This document shows positions 9,420 through 18,339 of a DNA stretch of 64,000 bases, one piece after another. This stretch comes from Emcibacter sp048269205 (GTDB taxonomy: Bacteria; Pseudomonadota; Alphaproteobacteria; Sphingomonadales; Emcibacteraceae). The notes under the pieces were generated by a model that saw only the letters and a program-made list of their open reading frames with translations, had not been told where the DNA came from and ran no database searches. Location: positions 1,860,001-1,924,000 of the forward strand of contig NZ_JBLXJC010000001.1 in assembly GCF_048269205.1 (NCBI RefSeq), read 5' to 3'. The translations under genes were made by a program, and so were the position numbers. Every line of letters begins with the position of its first letter. Within the stretch, counting starts at the first letter, position 1.

Positions 9420-11849
9420 TCAGAAGTCATAAGATAGTGAAACACCGACGGTACGCGGCATCCCCACACTACGGACGTATGGGCCGTTCCCGCCCTGATA
9501 AGCGGCCGGATAATAATATTCGTCAAACAGGTTTTTGCTCCAGACCATAATACTCCAGTTGTCTTTCAGGTTGGACACGGTCGCCCGAAGATTGACCAAG
9601 GTATAGGATTCAATCGCATTCTCCGGCTGGGCACCGCCAGCAGCACCATCCGTATAAGCCACATCTGCACCGATTTTCATCATCAGGTCGCTATTGATCG
9701 CCCATTCATATTCAACAAGGGCATTCAACTGCCAGGTGGGCGCCATGGCCAGTTCCAAACCTGAGGCATCATAATACTCGGTAGTTGGCCAGACACTGTC
9801 AGAAGAAGTCGCCTGCCATTCCAGAACCTCAGTATTCAGATAAGACGCCCCCAAAGCCACAAACAAGCCATCGGCCGGCATCCATTGCACATCCAACTCG
9901 GCACCGTAAATACGGGATTCCGGAATATTTGTCAGGCCGCTGATGTTGCCAACAAAGGTGACGGCAATATCCTGTTCCTGCTTGTTTTCATAATCATAAT
10001 AAAACCCGGACAGGTTCAACTGCATGGCGCCGTCAAGGAGAGTTGACTTCACACCGGCCTCATAGGACGTAACGACCTCGGCTTCGTAAGCTTTGAGCTG
10101 CTGTGTCGTATTGGAGTTCGCTCCGTTGAAACCACCGGATTTGAAACCCCGGGAAATGGTGGCATAAAGCAGGATATCGTCATCAACAGCGTAATCAAGG
10201 CCAAATTTCCACATCCATTTATTGGTCTCAATAGTCTCTTCATAAAGATGGAAGGCGTCATTTGGGTTCGCCGCGGCGAAGATATAGTTGGGGGAGTTCG
10301 GGTCGTCATCGATGGTACCGCAAGCGCCCGGGCTCAGGCTTGCCCCAAAGGCGAAATTCAGGAAGCCGGCAAGAGAACCATCCCCGGCATCAAAGGTACA
10401 ACCGGACCATGTGCGGTCTTCTTCAGTATACCGTGCTCCGGCAGTCACTCGAAGTTTATCGGTGATATTATATTCCACATGACCGAACAGGGCCTGGGAA
10501 TCTGTTTCCTGATTGTAACGGGTATTTAATTGCAGGATCGGCGCAAACATGAACGGGGCCACGCCAAACGGGACGGACCCGTTACCGTAAACGGAATCGG
10601 ACATGAAATAATTATAAAGTTCATCCATCTCGTCTTCTGAATAATAGGCGCCGGCAATCCAGAGTAACTTATCGGTCTGACCAGTCAGGCGAACCTCCGC
10701 CGAGAAAACCTCCAGATCCGTGGTGTTGATATTGCTGGAGTCATTGACCGCCGAACCGTCCCAGTCATTTGACTCCACCCGGTCGAACTTGTCATAGCCC
10801 ACTACCGAAGTCAGGGTGATTTCATCGGAAATATCCCAGTTCAATTTGGCAGATGTGCCCTTCAGTTGGTTGTCCCGCTTGGGACGGATATCATAGGTGT
10901 TACCGTCGGGATCGGTATAACTGTTGGTCCAGTCCGCCGCCCGGTTGTCCCCGGTGGAATACCAGGGTGGTGTGTCGCCACTGACAACATAGGGGAACAG
11001 CTGAAGATAGGGTGCCGCAAATTCGCTGAGGCCGACAATGCGGCCGTCATAGGTAGTATTGGCCTTATTGTCAGACTGGTCGTCGGTGTAATGGACATTG
11101 ATTAGCAGGTTGGCGCTATCACTCAGTTCAAAATCCACGGTGCCGCGGATGGCATAAACATTTTTCTTGCCAAGCTTATCCCCTTCACGGGTCAGGCTTT
11201 CCTGCCAGCCTTCGCCGGACTGGGTGGTTTTGAACGCCAGACGGGCGTTAACCCTGTCCGCCACGGGCACATTAACATGACCTTCCACATCCACGGTCTC
11301 GAAACTGCTGTAGCCGAGGGTCATGCCGGCGCCGAATTCATCAGTCGGCTTCCTGCTGATAAAATTGATTTGCCCGGCTGTGGTGTTTCGTCCGTAAAGA
11401 TCGCCCTGGGGACCTTTCAAAACCTCTACCCGTTCCATATCAAATACCAGCCCGCGGGTCATGACCGCGTAGGGCATGGCCACTTCATCGAAATAAAGGC
11501 CGACCGTGGACGAGGCAGCGGTGGAATAGTCCTGAAAGCCGATACCGCGAATGGTATAAAGCGGCACACCGGTGGCAGCCGATTCATTGACGGTCAGGCC
11601 AGGTGTAATCACGGCAATATCCTCGGATGTCTTGATGCCGCGTTCCTGAAGCATCTCTCCGGTAAAGGCGTTTACGGTAATACCGACGTCATTGATACCC
11701 TGCTCGCGCTTCTGCGCGGTGACGACAACTTCCTCCAGCATCATTTCCGCCGCATATGACGGTGCTGGTATTATCGCCGCCGCAGTCACTGCCGTAGACA
11801 GCAGCAAAGCCCTGTGAACGGCGGTTGTTTTTTTATGTTGCATACTCAT
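9420..11849 (-). CDS. TonB-dependent outer-membrane receptor
   Basis: An 809-residue outer-membrane importer. The signal peptide spans residues 1 to about 33, ending PAPSYAAEM. EEVVVTAQKREQGIND is the TonB-box/plug entry. Plug landmarks are LYTIRGIGFQDY and RVEVLKGPQGDLYGRN. The barrel ends VSLSYDF, with a terminal Phe. The start ATG at 11849 has GGGAAGGAACCA upstream; a second Met lies two codons in. It is 49 bp downstream of the deacetylase-like gene and 62 bp upstream of the exported amidohydrolase, within the amidase operon read from the MalT-like regulator. It presumably delivers the substrate of the periplasmic amidohydrolase. The plug carries KGPQGDLYGRN in place of the commoner KGPQGTLYGRN. 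Confidence 0.92.
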   Translation of the reverse strand: MSMQHKKTTAVHRALLLSTAVTAAAIIPAPSYAAEMMLEEVVVTAQKREQGINDVGITVNAFTGEMLQERGIKTSEDIAVITPGLTVNESAATGVPLYTIRGIGFQDYSTAASSTVGLYFDEVAMPYAVMTRGLVFDMERVEVLKGPQGDLYGRNTTAGQINFISRKPTDEFGAGMTLGYSSFETVDVEGHVNVPVADRVNARLAFKTTQSGEGWQESLTREGDKLGKKNVYAIRGTVDFELSDSANLLINVHYTDDQSDNKANTTYDGRIVGLSEFAAPYLQLFPYVVSGDTPPWYSTGDNRAADWTNSYTDPDGNTYDIRPKRDNQLKGTSAKLNWDISDEITLTSVVGYDKFDRVESNDWDGSAVNDSSNINTTDLEVFSAEVRLTGQTDKLLWIAGAYYSEDEMDELYNYFMSDSVYGNGSVPFGVAPFMFAPILQLNTRYNQETDSQALFGHVEYNITDKLRVTAGARYTEEDRTWSGCTFDAGDGSLAGFLNFAFGASLSPGACGTIDDDPNSPNYIFAAANPNDAFHLYEETIETNKWMWKFGLDYAVDDDILLYATISRGFKSGGFNGANSNTTQQLKAYEAEVVTSYEAGVKSTLLDGAMQLNLSGFYYDYENKQEQDIAVTFVGNISGLTNIPESRIYGAELDVQWMPADGLFVALGASYLNTEVLEWQATSSDSVWPTTEYYDASGLELAMAPTWQLNALVEYEWAINSDLMMKIGADVAYTDGAAGGAQPENAIESYTLVNLRATVSNLKDNWSIMVWSKNLFDEYYYPAAYQGGNGPYVRSVGMPRTVGVSLSYDF

Positions 11850-11898
11850 TGGTTCCTTCCCTTCTCTATTTATATTTTACAGTAACAGTAAATGTCGG

Positions 11899-13005
11899 CT
11901 ACAGTCGCGCCAGCAGCTTTTCAGCTTCATTGATCAACTGATCCTGGTGAGGTTGCAGCTCCTGTCCGCCCATACCGCTGAACAGCGGCATAAACGGATC
12001 TTCCACTTCTGTCTTGATCCCGCTAAGGGCTTCCATAACAGCCAGCCCGAAAAACGGAACGGTTGGCGCGTTGTAGCCGCCTTCATGGCTCATCACGATC
12101 CGGCCATCGCACAATTCCTCGGCCACACCGAGCAGCTTGTTAGTCAGGGAGCGATAGCCCTCCCCGTGCATCATCATGCGGCCGAGCGGATCATGCCCGC
12201 CGGCATCAAAACCGCTGGGAACAAAAATCAAATCCGGTTTGAAAGCCCGAAGCGCGGGCAGCACTACCCGGTCAAAAGTGGCTTCATAGCTGCCGACGCC
12301 GCTACCTGCCGGGAGCGGCACGTTGATATTGTAGCCTTCCCCGGCACCGCCGCCGATATCGGTCACATAACCGCTATCCGGCGGAAAATTCCGGTCCTGA
12401 TGAATTGAAATAGTCAGGGCCTGCGGGTCTTCCCAGAAAATTTTCTGGGTGCCGTTGCCGTGATGAACGTCCCAGTCCACATAGGCAATGCGGTCCAGGC
12501 CGCGCACATCAAGGGCATGCCGTCCGGCAATGGAGGCATTGGCCAGCAGACAGAACCCCATCCCCATATCCGGCTCCGCATGATGTCCCGGCGGACGCAC
12601 CAGGGCATAGGCATTGTCCACCTTGCCGTCCAGCACCGCATCAACAGCAGCTATCACACCACCGGCGGACAAGACCGCAATCTCGTAGCTACCCGGACCG
12701 AAAGGAGTAAGCATGCCACCGTCCCCACCACGCGGAAAAGCGCTTTCCGCTTTCAGGCGTTCGATATACTCCGGCGTATGCACCCTGAGGATTTCTTCAT
12801 CCGTGGCCGGACGCGGTGCGATTTGCGTCAGTTGTTCATACAAGCCGGACACTTCCAGCAGATTTTTAAACCGCCGTTTGGTTTCCGGGTTTTCCGCATG
12901 GGTGCCTGGCTGGATCGGGTTCCCAGCCGGAAGGACACCCGCATGGGTACCCGTATCATGCCACATATATATTTCGTGCCAGACGAAGCCGGTTTTGCGT
13001 GTCAT
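11899..13005 (-). CDS. Class II histone deacetylase-like / acetylpolyamine amidohydrolase
   Basis: A 368-residue cytosolic zinc hydrolase of the arginase-deacetylase fold, which removes acetyl groups from acetylated amines such as acetylpolyamines. RPPGHHAE (137-144) holds the tandem His pair of the charge relay. YVDWDVHHGNGT (175-186) supplies the Asp and His zinc ligands. SGFDAGGHDPLG (about 263-274) supplies the third Asp ligand. GGYN near the C-terminal part matches the transition-state region, although the catalytic Tyr position was not aligned in detail. The start ATG at 13005 has GGAGAAATAA upstream and abuts the stop of the amidase gene (13006), so the two are translationally linked. 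With the amidase and exported amidohydrolase it suggests successive deacylation of an N-acyl compound. Specificity for polyamines is only a family guess. Confidence 0.88.
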   Translation of the reverse strand: MTRKTGFVWHEIYMWHDTGTHAGVLPAGNPIQPGTHAENPETKRRFKNLLEVSGLYEQLTQIAPRPATDEEILRVHTPEYIERLKAESAFPRGGDGGMLTPFGPGSYEIAVLSAGGVIAAVDAVLDGKVDNAYALVRPPGHHAEPDMGMGFCLLANASIAGRHALDVRGLDRIAYVDWDVHHGNGTQKIFWEDPQALTISIHQDRNFPPDSGYVTDIGGGAGEGYNINVPLPAGSGVGSYEATFDRVVLPALRAFKPDLIFVPSGFDAGGHDPLGRMMMHGEGYRSLTNKLLGVAEELCDGRIVMSHEGGYNAPTVPFFGLAVMEALSGIKTEVEDPFMPLFSGMGGQELQPHQDQLINEAEKLLARL

Positions 13006-14451
13006 TTATTTCTCCATTTTCCAAACACTGCAGGACGGATAGCGTGCCGCCCACGGCACTTCTCCCTCAAGCTGCCGTGCGAGCTGCAACAACAAATCCT
13101 CACGCCCGTACTGCGCAACAAACTGATGACCGATAGGAAGCCCGCTGCTGCTCCAGTGCAGCGGCAGTGAAATGGCGGGCTGGCCAGTCATATTGTAGAG
13201 ACTGGTAAAGGCGGCAAAGTTAAAAATATTGTCGACCCAGCCTTCTGCCGTCCAGCCGGGTTTGTTGGCGTCATAGGTACCAACCGGTGGCGGCACCAAC
13301 GCCACAACCGGGGTCAGCAGGATGTCATAAGTCTCGTAAAAGGGGGCGACAGACCGGGTAACAACATTCATCACATCGAATGCGCCCAGAAGATCCGTCG
13401 CTGACAGGCTTTTGCCTTTTTCATAGCAAGCCAGGGTGGCAGTCTCCAGCGTCTCCAGCGAGACTGGCCGCCCTGTCACCATCGCCAGTTGGTCAATCCA
13501 GTTGGCGATATTGGCGCACCAGATTTTCATGGTGGCGTCCAGGAAACTGTCATGGTCAATCTTGGGCTTGGCTTCCTCTACGTCATGCCCCAGTGACGCC
13601 AGGGTCACTGCCGTCTTTTTGACGCTCGCCGAGACCTCGGGATCCACATCGGCACCTGAATCTGCAACTGTCGAAAAGGCGATCCGCAGTTTTTGCGGCG
13701 CCCGTCCGGTCAGATCGAGATAGGGCTTGTCCGGGCGTGGAATGACATAGGGATCTCCGCTGGCCGGCCCTTCTACCGCATCAAGGATCGCTGCGGTATC
13801 GCGCACAGTCCTGGTTACGGCGAGTTCAATTCCCAAGCCGTTCAGACCATCCCCTGCATCGGGCCCGATAGGCACCCGGCCCCGGGAAGGCTTAAGACCG
13901 ACCAGACCGCAACAAGACGCCGGTATCCGGGTTGAGCCGCCGCCATCATTGGCATGGGCAATGGGCACAATTCCGGCCGCAACCGCCGAGGCTGCGCCAC
14001 CGCTGGAGCCACCGGTGATCATTCCGCTATTCCAGGGATTGCGACAAGGTCCGTGCAGGAGGGATTCCGTAGCCACATTGAAGGCCATTTCCGGCACGGA
14101 TGTCCTGCCAATGGTGTTCAGACCCGCCGCCCGGAAACGCGCCATCAGGTCGCTATCATGGGGCAACACCAGCCCCTTGCCCAGCCTGGACCCCATCTCG
14201 CATTTACGCCCTTCGGCGTGAAGCACGGCATCCTTGATCAGGAAGGGCACTCCCCGGAAAGCGCCGCCGGGTAAATCACCTATGTCGTTCAAGACATCAT
14301 CGAAAACTTCAACCACCGCATTTAGATGCGGGTTGACAAGATCAATGGCCTGCTTCGCCGTCTGGGCAAGTTCCCCGGGCGACACCTGCCCTTTTCTCAC
14401 CAGTTCCGCCAGCCCGAGACCGTCATATTCTGCATATTCGGAAAGTTTCAT
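13006..14451 (-). CDS. Amidase (amidase-signature family)
   Basis: A 481-residue Ser-Ser-Lys amidohydrolase that hydrolyses carboxamide bonds. The catalytic triad can be read directly: Lys73 in FLIKDA, the cis-Ser in GGSSGG (147-152) and the nucleophile Ser173 in GGGSTRIPAS. No signal peptide is visible, so it is cytosolic. The start ATG at 14451 has AGGAATAGCCGG upstream. The 17-bp palindrome at 14472-14488 sits just upstream, as do two CGAAAG-AGGGG motifs (14537-14586). It is the first gene after the MalT-like regulator (161-bp gap) and runs directly into the deacetylase-like gene. The family acts on many amides, so no substrate is assigned. Confidence 0.92.
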   Translation of the reverse strand: MKLSEYAEYDGLGLAELVRKGQVSPGELAQTAKQAIDLVNPHLNAVVEVFDDVLNDIGDLPGGAFRGVPFLIKDAVLHAEGRKCEMGSRLGKGLVLPHDSDLMARFRAAGLNTIGRTSVPEMAFNVATESLLHGPCRNPWNSGMITGGSSGGAASAVAAGIVPIAHANDGGGSTRIPASCCGLVGLKPSRGRVPIGPDAGDGLNGLGIELAVTRTVRDTAAILDAVEGPASGDPYVIPRPDKPYLDLTGRAPQKLRIAFSTVADSGADVDPEVSASVKKTAVTLASLGHDVEEAKPKIDHDSFLDATMKIWCANIANWIDQLAMVTGRPVSLETLETATLACYEKGKSLSATDLLGAFDVMNVVTRSVAPFYETYDILLTPVVALVPPPVGTYDANKPGWTAEGWVDNIFNFAAFTSLYNMTGQPAISLPLHWSSSGLPIGHQFVAQYGREDLLLQLARQLEGEVPWAARYPSCSVWKMEK

Positions 14452-14471
14452 CCGGCTATTCCTGTATCCTC

Positions 14472-14488
14472 TCCGGCATGATGCCGGA
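14472..14488. promoter_or_regulatory. 17-bp palindrome before the amidase operon
   Basis: TCCGGCAT-G-ATGCCGGA is a perfect palindrome with 8-bp arms. It ends 21 bp upstream of the amidase start codon and just before its ribosome site. It could be an operator or, in RNA, a hairpin controlling translation. No function is proven. Confidence 0.4.
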
Positions 14489-14536
14489 CAACCTGTTCAG
14501 GGTAATCTAGCGCGGGACAGCGAAACGTGCCCGACA

Positions 14537-14586
14537 CGAAAGCAGGGGAGACAAAAATTTTCTTCACCCACCCGAAAGTAGGGGCG
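14537..14586 (+). promoter_or_regulatory. Two CGAAAG(N)AGGGG motifs, candidate MalT-like boxes
   Basis: CGAAAGCAGGGGAG (14537-14550) and CGAAAGTAGGGGCG (14573-14586) are direct repeats 36 bp apart, upstream of the amidase operon and just behind the MalT-like regulator gene. The same word, CGAAAGGAGGGG, occurs once more on the minus strand at 59940-59951, upstream of the operon next to the second MalT-like regulator. MalT itself binds a G-rich asymmetric box (GGGGAKGAGG), so a regulator-binding role is plausible but inferred. Confidence 0.35.
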
Positions 14587-14612
14587 GCCAGAAAACAGCA
14601 ATGAAGGGGTAC

Positions 14613-17369
14613 TCAGATCAGTTCCAGATCCTGTCCGGCAAGTACGGCGGAGGTGCGGTTTTTAACACCAAGCTTCTCAAAAAGATTCTTGATATGCCAT
14701 TTCACCGTATTTTCAGCAATGGACAGTTCCAGGCCGATCTTCTGGTTGGAATACCCCATGGACAAGAGGCGAAGCACATCCAGCTCACGCTCGCTTAAGG
14801 GTTCAAGGATCAGATGGCCTGAGGGGGCCGGGCGACGTGCCGTTGATTGTTTAGCCGCATGACCGTTGGTCCGTTCGGCAACTCTGGGCTGGCCAACAGG
14901 TTCGAAGGCCTCCCGCAGCCGGGAAATATAGTTTTGCAGGGACATATCGCTGGCAGGCAGCGCGCCAAGAAGCCGGGCGATTTCCGGTCCTTCATCGACA
15001 AACGCCCGGATATATTTTTCCGGCTGCCCCAGCAAAAGGGCTTCCTGAAGATGATCGAGCGCCCCGCCCCTGTCTCCGGCGAGATCAGAAGCCCGGGCCA
15101 GAAGCAGCCTGATTTCAAGCTGGCGACGGCGGCGTCCAACAGCCTCCGCCAACCTTTCCAGATGACGCAACAGAGACACAGCCTTTTCCGCTTCTCTCTC
15201 CGCCAGCAACAGCCGCGCCTTACCCAGGGAACTCACGCATTTGATCCTGTCCCAGCTTTCCGTCTTGAGATCGTCATCGATCGTGTTGACATCAATACCG
15301 ACCCGGCGGGATCTTTCCCTCGCCTCCGGAATCCTGTCATCCCTCAACAACTGCTGGATATATTCATAATCAGTGAGTACATGAAGCCGGTACAGTTTAT
15401 CCTGCTGACATATCCGACAAGCTGCTTCCAATGGCTCGTAAATCTCCTCAAAACGGCCCTGAGCCCGATATAGGCGAGCCAGCGCAGCATATCCCATAAT
15501 CGGCGCCTCCGCCTGGCCGCATTCCTCCACCAGCTCGATATTGTCTGTGATCAGCCGGCAGGCGTCCTCGAGTTTGCCCCATTCGTAAAAAACCAGTCCC
15601 TGGTAAAGACGGCTGACCGCAATGGCCGGAGAATTGGGCAGATTATCTCCGGCGGCCGTCTGTTCGGCATGAACAAAATAGTCATAAGCCCGCTGCAAAC
15701 GCCCCTGGGCCGTTTCCAGAATACCGGTGAAACAGTCCGCATAGACAATACCATAGACGGAACCGGCCCTGGTATGAGCTTCCCGGGCCTGGTCCAGCGC
15801 TTCCCGCGCCTTGTCAAACTTATTGAGCGAGGTACAGGCATACCCGAGCATGTTTTTCATGGCCCCCAGCATAAAGCCGGCTTTTTCCGACTTCACATCA
15901 AGCGGCACCGAAGCATATTCTTCCGCCAGAACCACGTCATCGGAGGCTATGGCAACACCAGCCTTGATGACCTTCAGTTCTTGTTTCCAGCGGTTAAGCT
16001 CGTCACCGGAAATACTGCCCAGCCGTTCCGCTTCCCCGATGGCCTTCTCCGCCCGGTATGCTGCACTGGCCGCCTCGACCGGGCGGCGCATATGAAACAG
16101 GGCATATCCCTCATAAACCGGGATCCGCGGACGGGTGCGGGCAATCTTTTCCGGAATTTTCTTACTCCAGTCCAGAAGCAGAGGCATGTGGCCACGACGC
16201 ATGATGGTGGCCGCATGTTTTTCCACCAATTCGGCCAGATAATCTGAATCTCCGCTATCATAGGCCAGTGAGACTGCCTCGACTATCAGCCCGGCCCCGG
16301 CAAACCACTGCGCAGCCTTGCGTTTGAGACCTGCAATATGATCCCGATGAGATCGCTTCATCTGGTTGAGCAGAAACTCCCTGAACAGTTGATGATAGCG
16401 GTACCAGCCCCGGTTCTGATCCAGTGGTACGATAAACAGGTTGTTGTCTTCCAGATATTCCAGTGTGGTCTGGGCATTTTCCTCACCGGTCAGGACTTCG
16501 GCCACTTCGGCATTGAAACGCTCCAGAACGGCCGTGGACATCATGAAATTCTGTACCTGTTCCAGCTGGTTGGCAAAGACATTAGTGGTCAGAAACTCCA
16601 CTACATCCCTACTGGAACCGGAGAAATCCCGAAGCAGGCTTTGCTCCAGGTTCCTGTCTCGGAGGGCCAGCGAGATCAACTGCAACCCGGCGACCCAGCC
16701 CTCGGTCGAGCGCACGAGGTGCTGCAGGTTTTCGCCAGATATATTCAGGCCCCGCGCCTCTTTCAGGAACTCAGCCGTCTCACCGTCGGAGAAACGGAGA
16801 TCCTGCTCAGTCAGCATGGCAATCTGGTCCTGCACCTTGAGGCTGGCCAGCGGCAGATGCGGCTTGCTCCGGCTGGCAATGATAAAATGAAAACCCTCAG
16901 GTGCCAGGTTGATGAAATTTTCCATCAACTGACCGACCTCCCTGTCATCGACCAGATGATAGTCATCCAGGAACAGCGCCACGTCTTTATGGGCCCTCGC
17001 CAGTTCGTTGATCAGGGCGCCAAGGGCGGAAAAATAACGGTTTTCGAATTTATTCTGGAGAATGCTTTCCGCAGTTTTTCCCTCCACGGCAGCGGCATGT
17101 CGCAAGGCTTCAATCAGATAGTTGAGAAACTGGCCCTGATCCCTGTCACGTGTATCCAGGCTGATCCAGGCTGTCGCCATGTCTCGTGCGCGAAGCCGAC
17201 GAAACCACTCTGACATCAAGGTGGTTTTCCCGAAACCGGCCCCAGCGGAAAGCACCGTTACCCGGCGAAAACTGTCCTGATCCAGCAATAACTCAAGCTG
17301 GGGCCGGCTCACCCGCGCTGCCCTGCCTCCTGGAGGGTGGAGTTTGGTAATGATCAGGTCGGTAGTCAT
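14613..17369 (-). CDS. MalT-like LuxR-family ATP-dependent regulator
   Basis: A 918-residue STAND-class activator. Residues about 20-330 form the NTPase module, with Walker A GAGFGKTT (43-50), Walker B VALFLDDYHLVDD (about 132-144) and a sensor-like IIASRSKPHLPL. Residues about 350-830 are helical repeats of the tetratricopeptide type. The C-terminus carries a LuxR HTH starting LSERELDVLRLLSMG, with NQKIGLELSIAENTVKWHI and FEKLGVKNRTSAV. This is the ligand-sensing, ATP-driven layout of MalT. The start ATG at 17369 has GGACAAGTAA upstream. It points at the amidase/deacetylase/TonB/amidohydrolase operon on the same strand and is its probable activator. Copy B of the dispersed repeat lies 183 bp upstream. 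Confidence 0.9.
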   Translation of the reverse strand: MTTDLIITKLHPPGGRAARVSRPQLELLLDQDSFRRVTVLSAGAGFGKTTLMSEWFRRLRARDMATAWISLDTRDRDQGQFLNYLIEALRHAAAVEGKTAESILQNKFENRYFSALGALINELARAHKDVALFLDDYHLVDDREVGQLMENFINLAPEGFHFIIASRSKPHLPLASLKVQDQIAMLTEQDLRFSDGETAEFLKEARGLNISGENLQHLVRSTEGWVAGLQLISLALRDRNLEQSLLRDFSGSSRDVVEFLTTNVFANQLEQVQNFMMSTAVLERFNAEVAEVLTGEENAQTTLEYLEDNNLFIVPLDQNRGWYRYHQLFREFLLNQMKRSHRDHIAGLKRKAAQWFAGAGLIVEAVSLAYDSGDSDYLAELVEKHAATIMRRGHMPLLLDWSKKIPEKIARTRPRIPVYEGYALFHMRRPVEAASAAYRAEKAIGEAERLGSISGDELNRWKQELKVIKAGVAIASDDVVLAEEYASVPLDVKSEKAGFMLGAMKNMLGYACTSLNKFDKAREALDQAREAHTRAGSVYGIVYADCFTGILETAQGRLQRAYDYFVHAEQTAAGDNLPNSPAIAVSRLYQGLVFYEWGKLEDACRLITDNIELVEECGQAEAPIMGYAALARLYRAQGRFEEIYEPLEAACRICQQDKLYRLHVLTDYEYIQQLLRDDRIPEARERSRRVGIDVNTIDDDLKTESWDRIKCVSSLGKARLLLAEREAEKAVSLLRHLERLAEAVGRRRRQLEIRLLLARASDLAGDRGGALDHLQEALLLGQPEKYIRAFVDEGPEIARLLGALPASDMSLQNYISRLREAFEPVGQPRVAERTNGHAAKQSTARRPAPSGHLILEPLSERELDVLRLLSMGYSNQKIGLELSIAENTVKWHIKNLFEKLGVKNRTSAVLAGQDLELI

Positions 17370-17784
17370 TTACTTGTCCAACCTATTTAATCCGTTTCAG
17401 TTGTTTTCCTGCTTTATGTCCCTTTCTAAGGTAATTGCAAAGCCCCTTGGTTGTAAACTTGTTCTTTAGTAGCCTATTGGGCCTTTTATCCACGCAACAC
17501 TTATTTTCTTGAATTGAGAAAACTAAGGAGCAATTTGGGGAAAGGCTAGTGAGCGGCCCAACGGTATCAACAACATATACTTCCTAATATGTAAAAATAG
17601 GTAAGTGCGAGATTTTTGCACACTTTTGCAAAACTTCCATTACTGCATATAACCACGTGCAGTGCCTGCAATTATAAAAACGCCACTATCAGTATCTCCT
17701 CTGAATCGTCGCTCGATATCCCGTCAAAGCTCCAAACTTGTCTTTATGTCAAATTGGCCTTACCATTACAGCAGGGAGGCAAAA
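17370..17784. other. 415-bp divergent gap between modules 2 and 3
   Basis: The gap separates the minus-strand MalT-like regulator from the plus-strand sigma factor, so it must contain two promoters. It holds copy B of the 71-bp repeat (17552-17622). No gene is supported; an in-frame extension of the sigma factor to 17662 lacks a ribosome site. Confidence 0.6.
17552..17622 (+). repeat. 71-bp dispersed intergenic element, copy B (degenerate)
   Basis: AGCGGCC starts at 17552; TGCGAG and TGCACA start at 17606 and 17617, so the 54- and 11-bp spacings are exact. This is the most diverged copy: both palindromes have substitutions and the GAGAGGC block is CAACGGT. It lies between divergently transcribed genes, so it cannot be explained as the terminator of a minus-strand gene. 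That argues for a role other than, or in addition to, termination. Confidence 0.55.
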
Positions 17785-18339
17785 ATGAAAAAGCTGCAAA
17801 ATAGCACGCGATTGGAGACATTGTTCACCGGCACCTACAAAAAACTTCACAATTATCTTCGCCGAATGACCTTGTCCGAAGACGAAGCGGAAGACGCGCT
17901 GCAGGAAACCTATGAACGGCTGATGAAAGCCAGCCGAACCCGCGATGTCATTTATAACGAGGCATTTGTCTATCGCATCGCCCGCAATGTCGCGCTGAAT
18001 GAACTGAGGCACAAAAAAATTCATATTGCGGCGCAACCTACCCTTGAGCACCAGATTCCCCAGCTTCACCCCGTGCCGGCGGATCAGGCGCTTGAAGCGA
18101 AACAGGACCTAAAACTTGTTCTGGATGCAGTCAACAGCCTGCCGCCCAAATGCCGGGAGGTTTTTTATCTTCGCCGTGTTGAACAGTTAAGTCACAAGGA
18201 GATTGCGGAAAAAGTTGGAATATCTACAAAAACCGTGGAAAAACATATTGCAACCGGTATCCGGTTGACCCATATCTATTTTTCAAAGGTCCGGAAAGGC
18301 GAATATCCGGTTAAAGCAATCAAGGAGACCGGTTCATGA
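17785..18339 (+). CDS. FecI-like ECF sigma-70 factor
   Basis: A 184-residue extracytoplasmic-function sigma factor. Region 2 is at about 10-80, with SEDEAEDALQETYERLMK and FVYRIARNVALNELR. Region 4 is at about 120-178, with LPPKCREVFYLRRVEQLSHKE and the HTH IAEKVGISTKTVEKHI. The start ATG at 17785 has CAGGGAGGCAAAA upstream. Its stop overlaps the start of the FecR gene by 4 bp (ATGA), so the two are coupled. By analogy with FecIR it should be held by FecR at the inner membrane and, on signal, transcribe the downstream receptor gene (19476-22616). The inducing ligand is unknown, and this need not be an iron system. Confidence 0.92.
   Translation: MKKLQNSTRLETLFTGTYKKLHNYLRRMTLSEDEAEDALQETYERLMKASRTRDVIYNEAFVYRIARNVALNELRHKKIHIAAQPTLEHQIPQLHPVPADQALEAKQDLKLVLDAVNSLPPKCREVFYLRRVEQLSHKEIAEKVGISTKTVEKHIATGIRLTHIYFSKVRKGEYPVKAIKETGS

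Noticed and set aside
16338..17213. 291-codon plus-strand frame inside the first MalT-like regulator
   Set aside because: Antisense shadow; the opposite strand carries Walker A and B motifs and a LuxR HTH in one long frame.
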